A DNA stretch of 64,000 nucleotides from Aspidiotus rigidus (taxonomy: Eukaryota; Arthropoda; Insecta; Hemiptera; Diaspididae): assembly GCA_035079385.1 (NCBI GenBank), contig JAVHKY010000071.1, forward strand, positions 1,986,001 to 2,050,000, written 5' to 3'. The translations under genes and the position numbers were made by a program. This document shows, piece by piece, positions 12,644 through 23,324 of this stretch. Positions within the stretch are counted from its first letter, which is position 1. Each line of letters begins with the position of its first letter. The notes under the pieces are model-generated. The model saw nothing but the letters and a program-made list of their open reading frames with translations. It was not told the DNA's origin and did no database searches.

Positions 12644-12755
12644 ACGCTGCAAGGGATGGAAGAAAGCGATATCTATAAGCGCTCCGGCGACACGAGCCGC
12701 GGTGAGGGCCCCTATGCGACGCGAGTTCATCGCTTTCCTCCGTTCACGTGTGGCG
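12644..12755. mobile_element. Foldback MITE-like element, relative of 6691-6798
   Basis: Inverted ends around GGAAGAAAGCGAT and ATCGCTTTCCTCC. Left end GCTGCAAGGGATGGAA matches the 6.7-kb copy. Confidence 0.55.
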
Positions 12756-12759
12756 TACG

Positions 12760-13295
12760 TACGCTATTTTTCGGTGCACACAAACCGTATTCGCACGGAA
12801 CGCGCTAGCATCGCTACACGCATAACGTGTGCACTGCATTTTTTGTCGCGAAGTACGGAAACGAGTGACATAAAACTAACTAATATATCAAGGTAATAAA
12901 TTTGATAATTAAATTTATAAAAAGTGATATTATCGGTAAGAAGGAGGCTTACAGTTTGTCAGGGTTACATTGACAGTTTTTAATTTTTCACAATGACATA
13001 ATTAAAGGGCAAGAATGCAGCTGCACTGCCCAAAACTTGAACGAAAAGAATCATTTTCCCCTGATATTGTAATTATTAAATTTCCAAAGTGTGACCAAAG
13101 GAAGTTGTGCATTCCCCAAAATTGAGAGCAGAACAACTTCGGTATCTGGTGGCGGCTTCTAATGCAAAACTTCTCAAAAGGCAGCTTCTTGAATCAGAAA
13201 AGACGTACTAAGTATCCAGCTTCATAAATTACCTTCACATTTGAGCGTAGAGCATGTGAAGAGAGGGAAGATGGAGATACTGGAGTCACTATCTA
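12760..13295. other. No gene recognised
   Basis: Sequence between a foldback and the Penelope-like arm; may hold unrecognised parts of that element. Confidence 0.4.
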
Positions 13296-13299
13296 AAAG

Positions 13300-14284
13300 T
13301 TGCTGAACGTTTTCGGCTCAACAGTCATCGACTAGAGCATATGTACAAATACCAAACATGCAAATACAAATACCAAGTGAAGAACAACAAAGTTGTAAAA
13401 TCAGACAAGGTAAAATGAGTTTACAGAAGAAGGAGAAAAATAATTAAACCAAAGTCTTGTCGTAACGAGGAGAATGTCCAATTGTGCAGCTTTTCAATTA
13501 GTAGATCTTCACGAGTTGAACGGACTTGGTGGAGTCTATAGGCAAAGCAGTGTTTGGTCAACCTTCTTTGACCATATGTACCATCGACGTCGATACTGAT
13601 TCCGTTGACACAAGCCATGATTCGAACTCTTTCCACTAAGAAGGAAACGAGGGTGGGCTCGGCTACCGTACATCACGGAAAAACTCACATCAGCTATCAT
13701 TCATATTATTAGAAACGCAAACCTTAAATTGCGTATTATACTTCCGCCACTCTCATGAAATTCCTGTGTAAAAATAAAGATCCAACACCCAAAGGAGTAT
13801 TCAGTGATGGATATGGATTGAATTGTCGAGAGTGCCAAGCTGTATGCGTTGGGAAGACTGGTCGCCAGATCAATAAGAAGATAAATGAACATGTGGACGT
13901 GCATGTAAATAGCCCACCTGAGAAACCAGCTCTCATTGAAGTTACAGGGTTTACGGGAAGTAGTGAAGTTCTTCTCCATAAAGAAAATTCTCACCGGAGA
14001 CGTCTTGCTCTCCAAATATATCAAAATAGTACGATATAAAAATTATCATGGTTATTAACTGTTGGACTGGTATCAATCTACCTGAAGACCCACTGATTGA
14101 AAAGATGCCTTCCTATTCCCTCGTTATGACAAGACTTTGGTTGAATTCTTTTTCTCCTTCTTCTGTGTACTCATTTTACCTTGTCTCGATCTTACAATTT
14201 TTTTTTTTACACTTGATAGTTGTATTTGCATGTTTGGTATTGTACTTGCTCTCGTCGATGACTGTTGAGCCGAAAACTTCAGCA
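13300..14284 (+). mobile_element. Penelope-like retroelement remnant with inverted terminal arms
   Basis: A GIY-YIG-type reading frame (13755-14039) sits between two long imperfect inverted repeats, about 13300-13510 and 14060-14284. The arms share long blocks, for example TTTCGGCTCAACAGTCATCG on the left and its complement on the right. Penelope-like elements encode a reverse transcriptase fused to a GIY-YIG endonuclease and often carry pseudo-LTRs, including inverted copies. Just upstream of the GIY-YIG part, another frame (about 13660-13750) reads VPYITEKL...ILPP, resembling the end of a Penelope reverse transcriptase. The element is 5'-truncated and frameshifted. A large upstream part of the RT is missing. 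Confidence 0.7.
13755..14039 (+). pseudogene. GIY-YIG endonuclease domain of Penelope-like element (partial)
   Basis: This 94-codon frame has a Cys pair, then AVCVGKTGRQINKKINEH, matching the GIY-YIG core of Penelope elements (Y-V-G-x-T-G-R, then R-I-x-E-H). The first Tyr of the YVG motif is Cys here, and the Arg expected before I-x-E-H is Lys, so activity is doubtful. The expected upstream RT frame is offset by a frameshift near 13755. The start codon is arbitrary because this is an internal domain. Function, if intact, would be target-DNA nicking during retrotransposition. Confidence 0.68.
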
Positions 14285-14289
14285 ATTTT

Positions 14290-14640
14290 GATACGTATTC
14301 ATGCGGTTTTATTGTACTAAAAATTGGTTTCTCAAAACGTTGGACTATGTGCCGTATCTTTATTGGAAAATCGTATAAAATCTATCGATGACTTCGATAT
14401 TTATTAACGAAAAATTTATATCTAATTTGTATTGCTATACACTCCCAACCTAGTATCCGTAGGTCTCAACCGAATGCATCATAATTAGTTCTAATGTTGT
14501 GTCGTTGGTTTCTTTCTTTCTTTTTCTTTATTATGTTTTATCATTATGGATAAGTATGTCTTGTGATATTCATTTCGAACTCGTGTCATCGATCTTTTAA
14601 CTCCGCAAAAACTTTCGATTTCCTTTCCTTCATCCCCATC
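14290..14640. other. No gene recognised
   Basis: AT-rich spacer between the Penelope-like remnant and the next repeat. Confidence 0.5.
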
Positions 14641-15150
14641 GCAAGTAATTGGGTATTCTCTTTATAACCGACTTTAGGAGGTATTGCATTCTTGCGCGCA
14701 GTGGAATTTTTGGTGTGGGGTATATTTTCTCGGCGTTTCAGAGTGTGTGGATTACGATTTTAATATTGGCTCAAATTCATGTATACGTATGTAAGTACAG
14801 TACGTACGTACATACACCTGTGCTTCTATTGGTGCACGAATGTTCTCGATTGGTATTGGGTCGATTTATATGAAAATTGAGAATTATTGAAGTTTAATAT
14901 TTGCTCTAGCGAAGGGGTCATTTTTTTGAAAATCGGATTCGTAGTTTTTGAGATTTTTCCATTAAAATTTGGAGCGGGGTAAGTCGTACGTCAGTTTGTA
15001 AACCATCCTGCGTTGAAAAGAATGAATGTTGCTATGGAAAATGAAGAGTGTTACCGACTTGTGCGCGAAAAGTGTTGCTTTCTCAGAAGGGGAGGGGGTT
15101 ATAAGTTGTGTATTATTAGGACACGAGATTGAATAAAAAATAATGCTTGG
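14641..15150 (+). repeat. About 500-bp dispersed repeat, copy A
   Basis: Aligns over its whole length with the complement of 58493-58985. Shared blocks include GACTTTAGGAGGTATTGCAT, TCGGCGTTTCAGAGTGTGTG and GAAAATGAAGAGTGTTACC. A non-coding repeat of unknown class. Confidence 0.85.
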
Positions 15151-15216
15151 CAAGTTTCGAAAATGAATTTGTATCGCAAAACGATGTCATTTTGCCGTTG
15201 TTAACGAATGATTTCA

Positions 15217-15396
15217 TTTTTAGGGTCGGCGCAGGCGCTAGCCGACCGTATTGTAATCACTTTTTAGGGTCGGCGCAGGCGCTAGTCGACCGTATTGTAA
15301 TCACTTTTTAGGGTCGGCCCGTCGTACGAGGCCGACCGTATTGTAATCCTATTTTAGGGTCGGCTCGCGTCGCGGAAGCCGACCATATTGTAATCA
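15217..15396. repeat. Four tandem hairpin units of 44-46 bp
   Basis: Units start at about 15217, 15261, 15305 and 15351. Each reads TTTTAGGGTCGGC, a variable loop of about 10-13 bases, GCCGACC (GTCGACC in unit 2), then A/GTATTGTAATC. The flanking 7-bp stem is constant while the loops differ (GCAGGCGCTA twice, CCGTCGTACGAG, TCGCGTCGCGGAA). Confidence 0.92.
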
Positions 15397-15950
15397 CTTT
15401 TTTCTTCTTCTTCTTCGTCTTCGGCTCAGTTCAGTCGCGCACGTCACATCACGGATGTCACCGTCGTCACGTTCAGTAGGCCACAGTGGCCACAACGCAG
15501 TATAAACTGCGGGTAAGGTTTGTTATCAATTATCATTATTGCGTTCTGCGTTTTTTCAATTGAGTCAAAAATTACCTACCGTGTACCTACGCCTAGCCTA
15601 AGGTGTTTTTGTGTTGTTTCTCCTATCTTGGATTGCGTGTTTGCATTCATCAGCGTATCAATAAATTTGATTCAAATTATAAATTTATTTTCGTTCTCAT
15701 CTGGGAACAGTTAGTTTATTTATGATTATTATTGATTAATTAGCTAGCCGCTGCTGAGTAATTCGTTGTGATGACGAGAAGGAATGAAACAATAAAAATA
15801 GTAGCGTCTTGTCTTTATTATCGTAGGTTCTCAAATTGAAAAGATCGACTACAAATGGAACCAAACATCCTAATTGCGATGGAAAAGAATATATAGAGTA
15901 ATCAAATGTGAATTCTTGTAATTATTCATTGAAGACTCCAATCTGTATTT
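15397..15950. repeat. Composite repeat block (head and middle modules), copy 1
   Basis: The head module (about 15401-15590, with GCGCACGTCACATCACGGAT and AACGCAGTATAAACTGCGGG) recurs at 18797-18990. The middle module (from about 15711, with GGAATGAAACAATAAAAATA) recurs at 16738 and 21570. No coding. Confidence 0.85.
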
Positions 15951-16067
15951 ATAATGTTGAAACGAGCACAAACGTTTTTCATGAACCTATCATTGGTTAA
16001 GCATTAAGGGTATGCTTCACACAGAAGAAACACGCGTAAATATACAAGAATGTAGGTTGATTCCGAG

Positions 16068-16529
16068 CACGGTATAAGATGAAGAGGTAATGACACAACG
16101 CTAAAATCGTGTCCGCAGTTTTGAAGTTGTACGTACAAACTTCCGCTAGGTTTGCAGCGAACACTCGGGCTGTTTCCCTGTTCCTTCTACACCCCACCTG
16201 CGCCGAGACGTTACCGTTGGTACCCTAGTATTGATGAAATTTCCAAGGATTATAAAAAATCCAAGAATTTACTTAGAAGGGTGATTCTTTCAAAATTTTA
16301 TAGAGTAGATTAAATGGTATTTTTATGCCAAATATGAAATGCATCGGCTGATTCCTGATCCTACAATAAATTTTTGAAAGTAGCGGCGTTCCCATAAGAC
16401 TCTGTACATTACCCATCACTTTCATCACGAGCGCTGCGCTCGGGATGTTCAGAACTACTTCAAAATCACGGACAGCGTTTACCACAGTCAGAATACGTTC
16501 GTGTCACTACCTCTTCATCTTATACCGTG
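16068..16529. mobile_element. hAT-type MITE, 462 bp, copy 1
   Basis: Terminal inverted repeats of about 29 bp begin CACGGTATAAGATGAAGAGG. The exact 8-bp target duplication ATTCCGAG lies at 16060-16067 and 16530-16537. It matches the 61115-61557 copy in inverted orientation, with a 19-bp difference near 16303-16321. No transposase is encoded. Confidence 0.93.
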
Positions 16530-16618
16530 ATTCCGAGCCGACTAATTATGATCGGCAAAATGAACCATTTGTTCTGAATTCTTTCGAAGTGTTAGGTGAT
16601 AGTTTGATACAGATTTAC

Positions 16619-16733
16619 ATTGAATCAGAACTCGTAATATTCGGAACTGTCGTTATTAACAATTGAAACTTTCAAGCTGTTTTGTGCGTTGATAACGAGA
16701 GTTGTAAATAATATTACGAGTTCTGAATTAATG
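16619..16733. mobile_element. Foldback element, about 115 bp
   Basis: Inverted ends CATTGAATCAGAACTCGTAA and TTACGAGTTCTGAATTAATG. Flanking duplication not clear. Confidence 0.6.
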
Positions 16734-16737
16734 TTAG

Positions 16738-17345
16738 GCTCTCATCTGGGAACAGTTAGTTTATTTATGATTATTATTGATTAATTAGCCGCTGCTGATT
16801 AATTCGTTACCATGACGAGAAGGAATGAAACAATAAAAATAGTAGCGTCTTGTCTTTATTATCGAACGTTCGCAAATTGAAAAGATTGACTACGAATGGA
16901 ACCAAACGTCTTAATTGCGATGGAAAAGAATATAGATAGAGTAATCAAATGTGAATTCCCTGAAATTGGTCCAAACAATGTGAATGGTGCAGCGGTACTA
17001 AGACCAAAATCTAAAGTGAATGATTGTTGAGTATCCTGATCATAAAATCGGTATCTAATTACAATGATTCTAGTCTCCAATCTGAGTTTGTAGTTCTATT
17101 GGATAGAACGTGAGTACCTGAGTGGAAAGTATATGAGGTATGATGAACAGTTTGGATGAATAATTATCGAAATTTTATTATTTCAACTTGCAAGGTACAT
17201 TTAGTGTCTAGTGCCGGTTCTTACGCCTGGTGTTAGAAGCCAAATATCATCTTAAATCAATATTTTGCAATGTATACGAATATGTATTGGAATCCAAAAA
17301 TTTTGTTTTGATGGAATGCCTAGTTGTTGGGCCTTTGTTTCTGTT
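16738..17345. repeat. Composite repeat, middle module, copy 2
   Basis: Shares TCTCATCTGGGAACAGTTAG with 15711 and later blocks (AATGTGAATGGTGCAGCGG) with 19075 and 21775. It ends near a (TTTC)n run at 17347-17372. Confidence 0.8.
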
Positions 17346-17570
17346 TCTTTCTTTCTTTCTTTCTTTCTTTCTTGGGGTAAGTTCAGACGCTCGCGTCACG
17401 GCCTGTCCACGATGCAGTAAGGTGTGGTTATTTTTATGCGTCATTGCGTTTTGATTGTCTCATTCTGTCATTTCATCCGCAAGTTTATGTAACCGAGATG
17501 GGGTAACCCGTCGGTTTACTGCCATACTTGGAGTAAGAGGCGAGTAAGAATGATGGCGAGGGACTTTTTG

Positions 17571-17790
17571 TACTTCTTGGACTTGAAAATATTTTAAACT
17601 GTTGGACTTGGAATTATTCTCCAATTGTTGGACTTTGAAATATTTTCATACTTCTCGGACTTGTAATAAAGTTTTTCATTTTTAATTCTTGGACTTGGAA
17701 ATATTTTCAACTGTTGGACTTTGAAAGGAATATTTTCAACTGTTGGACTTTGAAATATTTTCAAATTGTGGAACTTCAAAATATTAACAA
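17571..17790. repeat. Degenerate tandem repeat (TTGGACTTGGAAATATTTTC)
   Basis: About seven copies of a 30-40-bp unit containing GTTGGACTTTGAAATATTTT, with length variation. Confidence 0.85.
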
Positions 17791-18045
17791 CTAGATTTTT
17801 CGAGGATAAGAAGTTATTAAGATATCTGAGATGGAAATTAACTGAAAAGCGAAAAGTTTGAAGCGAAAAGCGGTGACATTTTTTGGAAGTGAAAAGCAAA
17901 GCAAATGTAGGAAAAGCAAAAAGTATAAACTATATAGCAGAAGTATTTCAATTTTGCGCTTTTTAGTGAAACAAACGACGATCAGAAAAATATATTGGAT
18001 TTTTGACGAGTCTCTCTTGACTGAAATAAAGAAAAATTAATATTA

Positions 18046-18749
18046 CAGTAAAACCTGTCCATAACGGACCCTGTAAATAGCGGAAAACTGTCTGTTACGG
18101 AAAAATTTCTTGGTCCCGGCGTACAGTATAGGGCTTATGTGTATTTGAAACCTGAGTTTAATGGAAACTGTCTAACGCGGAAACGGAAAGGTGAAACTAG
18201 ACCAACAAATTTATTTAACCTGCGTATAGCGTACAAAAAATATGTACCCATCATGATTTTGATACTGCTCCTTAGTAATGATGAAACATTTATTCATTTT
18301 TGATGCACTCAATTATTCCCTGTTTTTCTCTGTTCTTTCTCTACAATTCTCTTATTAAAATGAAGGAAGTGTTTCACCTTCGTATATCAATGTAACAACT
18401 GATAAGGCCCGGCATGAAACTTGAATAAATAGGAAAGGAACAAGAATTAACAGAACATACGATGGACCTTGTTCACCTCACAAAGGTGAATAATCTTGTC
18501 TCAGGTTAGTCAGTGTATTCACGTGATGTAGTGCAGTGCATAACTATGAATTCGAAAAAAAATCGACGCTGTCTATCTTTGAAAGAAAAAGTAAAGATTT
18601 TAAATTTACTGGAAAAAAACTGTTCACACATTACATTCTACAGTACTAATTTTTTTTTTTTTTTTACCCTACCTGGATTTAACGGAAACCTGCTCATAGC
18701 GGAAAAAAAGTTTGGTCCCGTGCGATTCCGTTATAGACAGGTTTTACTG
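18046..18749 (+). mobile_element. pogo/Tigger-like DNA transposon, internally deleted
   Basis: Inverted ends CAGTAAAACCTGTCCATAAC and GTTATAGACAGGTTTTACTG are flanked by TA (18044-18045, 18750-18751). The uninterrupted target is preserved at 21367-21380 (aatattataatccg). Inside, from the ATG at 18546, the plus strand reads MNSKKNRRCLSLKEKVKILN. This is the start of the CENP-B/pogo-type helix-turn-helix found at the N-terminus of Tigger transposases. The catalytic part is missing, and T-runs follow soon after. Confidence 0.9.
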
Positions 18750-18751
18750 TA

Positions 18752-19426
18752 TAATCCGATTCAGGCCGACCCTGATACTATGTCGCCCGCGACATAGCTT
18801 GTTTCTTCTTATTTCTTCGTCTCAGTTCAGTCGCGCACGTCACATCACGGATGTCACCGTCGTTGCCCGTCGTCACGTTCAGTAGGCCACAACGCAGTAT
18901 AAACTGCGGGTAAGGTTTGTTATCAATTATCATTATACTATTATAGATTGCGTTTTGCGTTCTTTCAATTGAGTCAAAAATTACCTACCGTGTGGGGTAT
19001 TTTGTCCTAGTTTTTTTTTTTCTCCTTTTTAAATTAATGAGCCTTACAACACTTGAGCTCATGAACCTGAAGTGGGCTGAAATTGGTCTAAATAATGTGA
19101 ATGGTGAAGCGGTAGGTAGAGCAAAATATGAAATGAATGATCGTTGGTTGGTATCTAAGACCAATCTGAGTTTGTAGTTTTATTCGATAGAACGTGAAAA
19201 GCTAAGTGGAAAGTATGAGGCATGAACAGTTTGAATGGATAATTATCGAAATTTTACTATTTCAACTTGCAGTCTGTGTAAGGTACCTGTATTTAGTTTC
19301 TAGTACCGGTTATCTTATGCCTGAGTTAGAAGCCAAATATCATCGAAATCAATCTTATTTCGCAATGCAATGTTTACAAAGATGTATTGGAATCGAATTT
19401 TTTGGTTTTGACGGAATGTGAATATC
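18752..19426. repeat. Composite repeat block, copy 3
   Basis: It starts with the boundary hairpin (GCCGACCCT then CTATGTCGC-CC-GCGACATAG at 18780-18799), then the head module, then the tail of the middle module. The tail (about 19070-19425) is nearly identical to 21770-22118. Confidence 0.85.
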
Positions 19427-20831
19427 ATTATATTATCATCATCATTCTGTCATTATTATCACTCGGCTGTTTTAGTTCGAAATGGGAAGTCCGAAGTCGG
19501 AAGAGAACACGCGACTTAACTCAACTGAGAAAACAAACGATGAGATTTATTTCAGAAATAATAACGAAACGAAATTCCAAATTGTCCGATAATATCGGAC
19601 GACGTAGATATTTTAGTGGGTATATTTATTCATGATCGCATCTACCTTCGGCTTTTCGTGAATCATGAAATTCGGAACAAAGTAGAACTAGCGAAAAGTT
19701 TAACTCAAGATTTCCTGAGAGTATCCATATATACGAAATAAATGCCCTGGTTTTCTATTTTGTTTTGTGAGGAAAGTCGATCGGAGAAATAGAAAGTAGT
19801 TCGGTGTGTTTTTGATCGATTGCATAGATAGAATCGTGGTTCAAACTATGAATACAGAACGTGATCTATTATATCATCATCCTCTGTTTCGTATTATCAC
19901 TCTGCTGTTTCAGTGCAATACTGTTCGAAATCGAAAGAGAACTGAATTAAGAAACGACGAGATTTATTTCAGAAGTAGGTAATAACGAAACGCAACTGAA
20001 AATTGTTCCATAATATCGGAAGACCTACCTAGATATTTTATTGGGTATTATTGATTCGCTTGATGGCATCTAGCTTCGGTTTTTCGTGAATTATGAAATT
20101 TGGAACGAAGTGGAATTAGGCCTAGGTAGCTAAAAGTTGAACTGGAGATTTCATGAGAATACCAATACAAAATATTTCCCTGGTTTTCTGTTTTCTTCTG
20201 TGAGTGAAGTCGATCGGATGAAGAGACTGACAAGCGCGAGTGGATCATTACTCATTAACCCGAGAAAGAGTTTAAAAAGAGGTAGCGAGTAGTTCGATGT
20301 GTTTTTGATAAATTGCATTGATAAATAGAATTGTGGTTCGAATTATAAATACAGAACGTGATCTTCGATCGCATGAAATGATATCTGATCTAATTTATTC
20401 ATCAAATCGAATTATGCAATGCTGATAGATGAAAAATAAAATAGCATCAATTCTCGACTTCACTGGATTCAAGATTTCAAGGAACACCCATGGCAAATAT
20501 ACCTACGCAGTTAGATAGAATTGTGGTTTAAATTATGAATACAAAACCGCTTGAAATGATATCTGCTCTATTCTATTCTAGGTATTCATCAATCAAATTA
20601 TTTGATACCGGTAGATATCTAATGAAGAAAATTTCATTGGTAGGTATTAAGATATGGCCATAATGAGATTTGGTGCAGTTTTAGAGAATTTCTGAAAAAG
20701 AATAATATATTATTGTTATTGAATAGGAGAAACCCAAGTCTTGCTGTTGACAGATTAAGGACTGAGACAGATGTAGGAGTAGGACAGAATGATATGCCAG
20801 GGCCTGGCGCTGTGATGGCTTAGTTCTGAAC

Positions 20832-20856
20832 TGTGTGTGTGTGTGTGTGTGTGTGT
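20832..20856. repeat. (GT)n microsatellite
   Basis: Twelve dinucleotide copies, shorter in the 49.6-kb sister copy. Confidence 0.95.
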
Positions 20857-21023
20857 TGTGTATACGACCTTAGTACTGTGAAAACTAGTGGGAATGAAAA
20901 TTCGCTCTGTTATTGTAGACCGTCGTCCCAAATCAGCGAGCGCAAAGCGTCAGTCTATTACCACAAATCGGCGAGCCCATCACTACAAAACCGCAAGCGC
21001 GTAGCGCGAGGCTGCCAGGCGCG

Positions 21024-21196
21024 CAGGGTTGCGATGTTTTAAACAAACGATGTTTAAAACGTGTTTAAAACATGTTTAAAACAGCAAAAATCGAGAAATT
21101 TACATAGGCTCTTATGAGAATGTTTTTAACGTTTTAAACAAATTTTTTGTTTTAAACACGTTTTTTTTCAAAAAAACCGTTTTTTTTGCAACCCTG
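21024..21196. mobile_element. hAT MITE, 173 bp
   Basis: Ends CAGGGTTGC and GCAACCCTG, flanked by exact 8-bp repeats CAGGCGCG (21016-21023, 21197-21204). The sister Helitron-like copy has a single CAGGCGCG at about 49754-49761 with no insert. The interior holds repeated GTTTAAAAC motifs. Confidence 0.93.
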
Positions 21197-21364
21197 CAGG
21201 CGCGCCGGAAGCTTAGAATAACGAGCGCGAAGCGCGAGCCCGTGACCCGAAAATCGCGAGCGCGAAGCGTGAGTCCGTCATGCACCGCGCAGCGCGATAC
21301 AAAACAGCGAGCGCGTAGCGCAAGCCTGCCGGGCGCCGCAGGCCTAGCCACCGCAAGCGGCTAG

Positions 21365-22130
21365 TTAATATTATAATCCGATTCAGGCCGACCCTGGTAC
21401 TATGTCGCCCGCGACATAGCTTGTTTCTTCTTCGTCTTCGGCTCAGTTAAGACGCTGACGTCATGGTCGAGTGAGCCGTATGCTGTACAGTCTCGAGTCT
21501 TTGGCTCTTGGCGTGTTATCATTGCATTTTGCGTTTGGATTGTATTCAACTGTTGTAATGGGTCGTAGGAATCACATAGGAACGGAACAATAAAAATAGT
21601 AGCCTCTTTATTATCGAACATTCGAACGTTCCCAATAATAAATTTGATATGTTCAAATTGCAAGTTTATTTCATTTTAATGATTAGGTTCAGATGACTAC
21701 GAATGGAACCAAACGTCTTATTGCGATGGAAAAGAATGAGAGTGATGAAATATGAATTCTTGAAATTGGTCTAAATAATGTGAATGGTGAAGCGGTAGGT
21801 AGAGCAAAAATATGAAATGAATGATCGTTGGTCGGTATCTAATTACAATGATTCTATTGTCTCCAATCTGAGTTTGTAGTTTTATTCGATAGAACGTGAA
21901 AAGCTAAGTGGAAAGTATGAGGTATGAACAGTTTGAATGAATAATAATTATCGATTATTTCAACTTGCAGTCTGTGTAAGGTACCTGTATTTAGTTTCTA
22001 TTACCGGTTATCTTATGCCTGAGTTAGAAGCCAAATATCATCGAAATCAATATTATTTCGCAATGCAATGTTTACAAAGATGTATTGGAATCGAATTTTT
22101 TGGTTTTGACGGAATGTGAATATCGTTATA
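21365..22130. repeat. Composite repeat block, copy 4
   Basis: It starts with TATAATCCGATTCAGGCCGA and the boundary hairpin, then a shortened head module and a full middle module ending like copy 3. The empty pogo target lies at its start. Confidence 0.85.
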
Positions 22131-23140
22131 AGGAGGAGCTTGCTGGAAATACTTCTATAACTTGGTTTGATACAATGTACCTATACGCTAATATGACAGG
22201 TATACAGATAGATAGACAAAAGCTGAACATAATTCACAAAGCTTCTTCTATCAATTAATTGTTGGGCGTTTGTTTCTTTTACTGTTTTTATGAAATGAGA
22301 TTGTACTCAAGTGGAGGTTAGGTTAGTCTATTCAATAAAATGTGATTACGAGAGTATTGATGAATAGATTATATGTCATCAGAGATTGCTCAGCTCCCAA
22401 CAAATTAGACGCGAGAGAGACTATTTCTAAGAACAATTCTACTATCTGCAAGTTATGAAATACAAATGAAACGAGATTTTTTACAATGCGATGGGAAACT
22501 GAAATGAATAATTGCGAATAAAAACGTAGGGAACAGAATGATTTAAAAGTCGATCATGGATCGCAAATGCGGTAAGTATCCCGGCTTTATGGTCCACGAT
22601 TCAATTTTGAATTTTAATTTACCTATACTTAGATCTAAGTACTTTGAAGTTGACTACAAAGGTAGTATAATAATTACATTGTTGTGTTTTGAGCAGACCA
22701 ATGAAGTTTGTGGTAGTATTAATTAATCAAGGATTTCAATTCTATGTAATGTTAGGCCTACGATTTGTGTTTCTTATTATTCTTATCTCATGACAAAAAT
22801 GACAATTGTTGGAAGGGTGTAATATCAGCGTTGTTTGTACTCAACAGTGGTTGCTTCAGGTTATTGCTTATTAATTGTTGAGTGTTGGCTTTTACAAATA
22901 GAATCAAAAAGATGTGATGGGAATTCTTAAAAAGGTGGTTCACACAATATGAGTGAAATTGAATACAAATGAAAGGGAATGTCTTACAAGCAATGGGAAT
23001 ATGAAATGAATAATTACAAATAAAAAAGTAGGAAATAGGATGATCAAAAATTGATTGTGAATGTGATATCCTAGCTTTGTAATATCAGTCATTCGCCGAC
23101 CCTCGTAACAGCCCGCCCGCGGGCTGCTTGTTATTTCTTT
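22131..23140. repeat. Repeat-domain tail ending in a hairpin
   Basis: No coding. Near its end (23095-23130) the motif GCCGACCCT is followed by CAGCCCGC-CC-GCGGGCTG and CTTGTT, the same layout as at 18.77 and 21.39 kb with a different stem. Confidence 0.6.
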
Positions 23141-23324
23141 CAGTTTGAATAATAGTTCTTTCATAATTTTTGGTGATTGAACATTTTTGACGGATATTCC
23201 ATTCATTGAAGCGGGAGGGGAGGAGGTATTCGGGTGTAGATAACTGATATATGTGTGAAAGAGTGAATGAAAATAATATTTATAGAGCTTTGCTCATTTT
23301 GGAAAAAAAATGGAAACGAAAACA

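Larger units (their letters stand above)
19427..21364 (+). mobile_element. Helitron-like non-autonomous repeat, copy 1
   Basis: About 1.9 kb collinear with 47009-49859 once insertions in that copy are removed. The 3' end is GC-rich, with many GCGAGCGCGAAGCGCGAGC-type units, and finishes CCGCAAGCGGCTAG followed by T at 21365. A terminal hairpin and CTAG|T end fit the Helitron CTRR|T rule. The 5' end is not fixed. It contains an internal duplication of about 440 bp (19427-19860 and 19861-20365) and a hAT MITE insertion. No Rep/helicase coding is present. Confidence 0.6.

Noticed and set aside
15217..15396. Tandem hairpin units considered as a CRISPR array
   Set aside because: Host is eukaryotic, only four units, the variable parts are hairpin loops of 10-13 bases, and no cas genes exist.
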